From Yersinia nurmii (GTDB lineage Bacteria > Pseudomonadota > Gammaproteobacteria > Enterobacterales > Enterobacteriaceae): a stretch of 64,000 nucleotides of DNA. The notes under the pieces are model-generated. The model saw nothing but the letters and a program-made list of their open reading frames with translations, ran no database searches and was not told the origin of the DNA. The stretch spans positions 62,001 to 126,000 of the forward strand of contig NZ_CPYD01000005.1 in assembly GCF_001112925.1 (NCBI RefSeq), in the 5' to 3' direction. The position numbers and the translations under genes were made by a program. This document shows positions 62,644 to 64,000 of this stretch, piece by piece; within the stretch, counting starts at the first letter, position 1; each line of letters begins with the position of its first letter.

Positions 62644-63612
62644 ATGATGAACTCCGTTGGTACGCCCGTACTTTGGGTCGGTTTTGCCGTTATAGTCGCG
62701 TTTATGCTCGCCGTTGATCTTTTCCTTCAAGGCCGTCGCGGCTCTCAAACCATGACGCTACGTCAGGCCGCCGCTTGGTCGTTGGTATGGGTGAGCTTGG
62801 CTATGTTGTTTAACGCCGGTTTCTGGTGGTATCTGAGTGAAAGCGTAGGACGCGAAATTGCGGATAAACAGGCGCTCGCTTTCCTGACCGGCTATCTAAT
62901 TGAAAAAGCCTTAGCGGTCGATAACGTCTTTGTCTGGTTGATGCTATTCAGCTATTTTGCCGTTCCAGCCAATCTACAGCGACGCATTCTGATCTACGGC
63001 GTACTTGGGGCCATCGTGCTGCGAACGGCAATGATCTTCGCCGGAAGCTGGCTGGTGTCGCAATTTAGCTGGATTCTTTATCTGTTCGGCGCGTTCCTGT
63101 TGTTCACCGGTCTGAAAATGGCATTTGCCAAAGAAGATGACAGCCCAATTGGTGATAAACCCTTGGTGCGCTGGATTCGTAGCCACTTACGCATGACTGA
63201 TGAACTCCACGGCGAACGCTTTGTCATTCGCAAAAATGGTCTGTTGTACGCGACACCTTTGGTGCTGGTGCTGATTCTGGTTGAGCTGAGTGACGTAATT
63301 TTTGCCGTCGATAGCATTCCAGCGATCTTTGCCGTCACCACCGATCCCTTTATTGTGCTGACCTCTAACCTGTTCGCGATTCTCGGTCTGCGCGCCATGT
63401 ATTTCCTGCTAGCAAACGTGGCGGAACGCTTCTCGCTATTGAAATACGGTCTGGCGGCGATTCTGGTATTTATTGGGATCAAAATGATGATTATCGATCT
63501 GTTCCATATTCCTATCGGTATCTCTCTTGGCGTCGTTGCCGGTATTCTAGCCCTCACTTTACTAGTGAATGCCTGGGTGAATCACCGCGCCGATAAAAAT
63601 ACACCACACTAA
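62644..63612 (+). CDS. alx: TerC-family manganese exporter Alx
   Basis: A 322-residue membrane protein with about nine helices and the TerC signatures [13 protein letters not shown] and [20 protein letters not shown], whose acidic residues are likely metal ligands. Alx exports Mn2+ and is induced at high pH. ATGs at 62644 and 62647 are both possible; spacing to GAGG (nine bases) favours the first, homology the second. Translation from further upstream would run through the riboswitch. Confidence 0.93.
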   Translation: MMNSVGTPVLWVGFAVIVAFMLAVDLFLQGRRGSQTMTLRQAAAWSLVWVSLAMLFNAGFWWYLSESVGREIADKQALAFLTGYLIEKALAVDNVFVWLMLFSYFAVPANLQRRILIYGVLGAIVLRTAMIFAGSWLVSQFSWILYLFGAFLLFTGLKMAFAKEDDSPIGDKPLVRWIRSHLRMTDELHGERFVIRKNGLLYATPLVLVLILVELSDVIFAVDSIPAIFAVTTDPFIVLTSNLFAILGLRAMYFLLANVAERFSLLKYGLAAILVFIGIKMMIIDLFHIPIGISLGVVAGILALTLLVNAWVNHRADKNTPH

Positions 63613-63643
63613 CTATGTGGCTCTCTGCCTGATAATCTATTAC

Positions 63644-63664
63644 ACGGGGTGCCAGCCACCCCGT
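63644..63664 (+). terminator. alx terminator
   Basis: Perfect 8-bp stem (ACGGGGTG and complement), loop CCAGC, tail ATTTATTTGTC. Confidence 0.75.
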
Positions 63665-63692
63665 ATTTATTTGTCAGATACCACTAATCGCC

Positions 63693-63714
63693 AAATGTTA
63701 TCTTGATCACACAT
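63693..63714 (+). promoter_or_regulatory. CRP-like site upstream of sstT
   Basis: Starting AAATGTTATCTTGATCACA, 18 of 22 bases agree with AAATGTGATCTAGATCACATTT, including both core halves except one base. It lies about 215 bases before the sstT ATG, so the start of transcription would have to be far upstream of the gene. Confidence 0.5.
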
Positions 63715-63929
63715 ATGTAAACAAAATGTTATGCAAAGTGATCGACATTATATTTTCCCAATTGTTTCTTTCCAGCCTATTCCATTCCCTTATACTAACC
63801 CGGCAAACACACTTGGTTACAGGTTTGAAGAAAAAGTACCCGGTCAGGTTCCGGCCGAGGTATGAAGCCTGTACAACGTCATTCAACACAGCGACATTCA
63901 GTTCACTGGGAAGAGGTAAATTGATATTT

Positions 63930-64000
63930 ATGGAAAACAAAAAATCAGGGTTAATTCACTACTTAAGCCGCGGAAGTCTGGTTAAACAAATATTGGTGGG
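63930..64000 (+). CDS. sstT: serine/threonine:Na+ symporter SstT (start only)
   Basis: 23 complete codons from the ATG at 63930 to the window end: MENKKSGLIHYLSRG, then SLVKQILVG. The SLVKQILVG segment is identical to the start of E. coli SstT, and sstT follows alx in E. coli. SstT is an inner-membrane Na+-coupled transporter of serine and threonine. The ATG follows GAGG at about 13 bases (a TTG at 63921 is closer), so the exact start is open. Confidence 0.8.
   Translation, partial: MENKKSGLIHYLSRGSLVKQILV

Overview
The window is chromosomal DNA of an Enterobacterales bacterium. The gene order follows the 68-70 min region of the Escherichia coli map: yghB-yqhC-yqhD-dkgA, ygiQ, ftsP, plsC, parC, mdaB-ygiN, parE, yqiA-cpdA-yqiB-nudF, tolC-ygiBC, ygiD, ribB, ubiK, hldE, glnE-ygiF, ygiM-cca-uppP-folB-plsY, tsaD, rpsU-dnaG-rpoD, mug-ileX, fadH, rlmG, ygjP-ygjR-alx-sstT. 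Proteins are close to E. coli but clearly diverged, and several accessory genes differ (ahr between yqhD and dkgA, yjeH beside hldE, a LysR gene beside parE). A family such as Hafniaceae, Yersiniaceae or Budviciaceae is plausible, but the sequence alone does not settle it.

Layout. 1-5.0 kb: aldehyde/alcohol reductase cluster with its AraC-type regulator. 5.1-19.6 kb: mostly leftward genes for radical SAM YgiQ, division protein FtsP, lipid synthesis (PlsC), topoisomerase IV (ParC, ParE) and the nudF-yqiB-cpdA-yqiA operon. 19.9-23.6 kb: TolC and the YgiBC pair. 23.6-33.4 kb: YgiD, FMN-riboswitch-controlled RibB, UbiK, an amino-acid exporter, HldE, GlnE and YgiF. 33.7-39.1 kb: YgiM, Cca, UppP, FolB, PlsY, TsaD. 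39.4-43.6 kb: the macromolecular-synthesis operon rpsU-dnaG-rpoD. 43.6-44.3 kb: mug and the tRNA-Ile2 gene.

44.3-49.3 kb is an AT-rich, decayed genomic island in the 3' end of the tRNA-Ile2 (CAU) gene. It is bounded by an 81-bp direct repeat (one mismatch). It holds a truncated abortive-infection-like gene, an IS3 element with a nonsense codon in orfA, a three-gene cassette of orphan Hcp, a probable membrane-active effector and a membrane-protein partner, several IS relics, and the first ~39 codons of a tyrosine integrase. The cassette genes are intact and overlap by one base at each junction, while everything around them is broken. This is the most interesting part of the window.

49.3-54.3 kb is further accessory DNA: a small exported protein, a DJ-1/PfpI protein, an exported MORN-repeat protein and a second IgaA/UmoB-family membrane protein. 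54.8-64 kb returns to backbone: fadH, rlmG, an autotransporter inserted before ygjP, ygjR, alx with its yybP-ykoY (Mn2+) riboswitch and terminator, and the first codons of sstT behind a strong CRP-like site.
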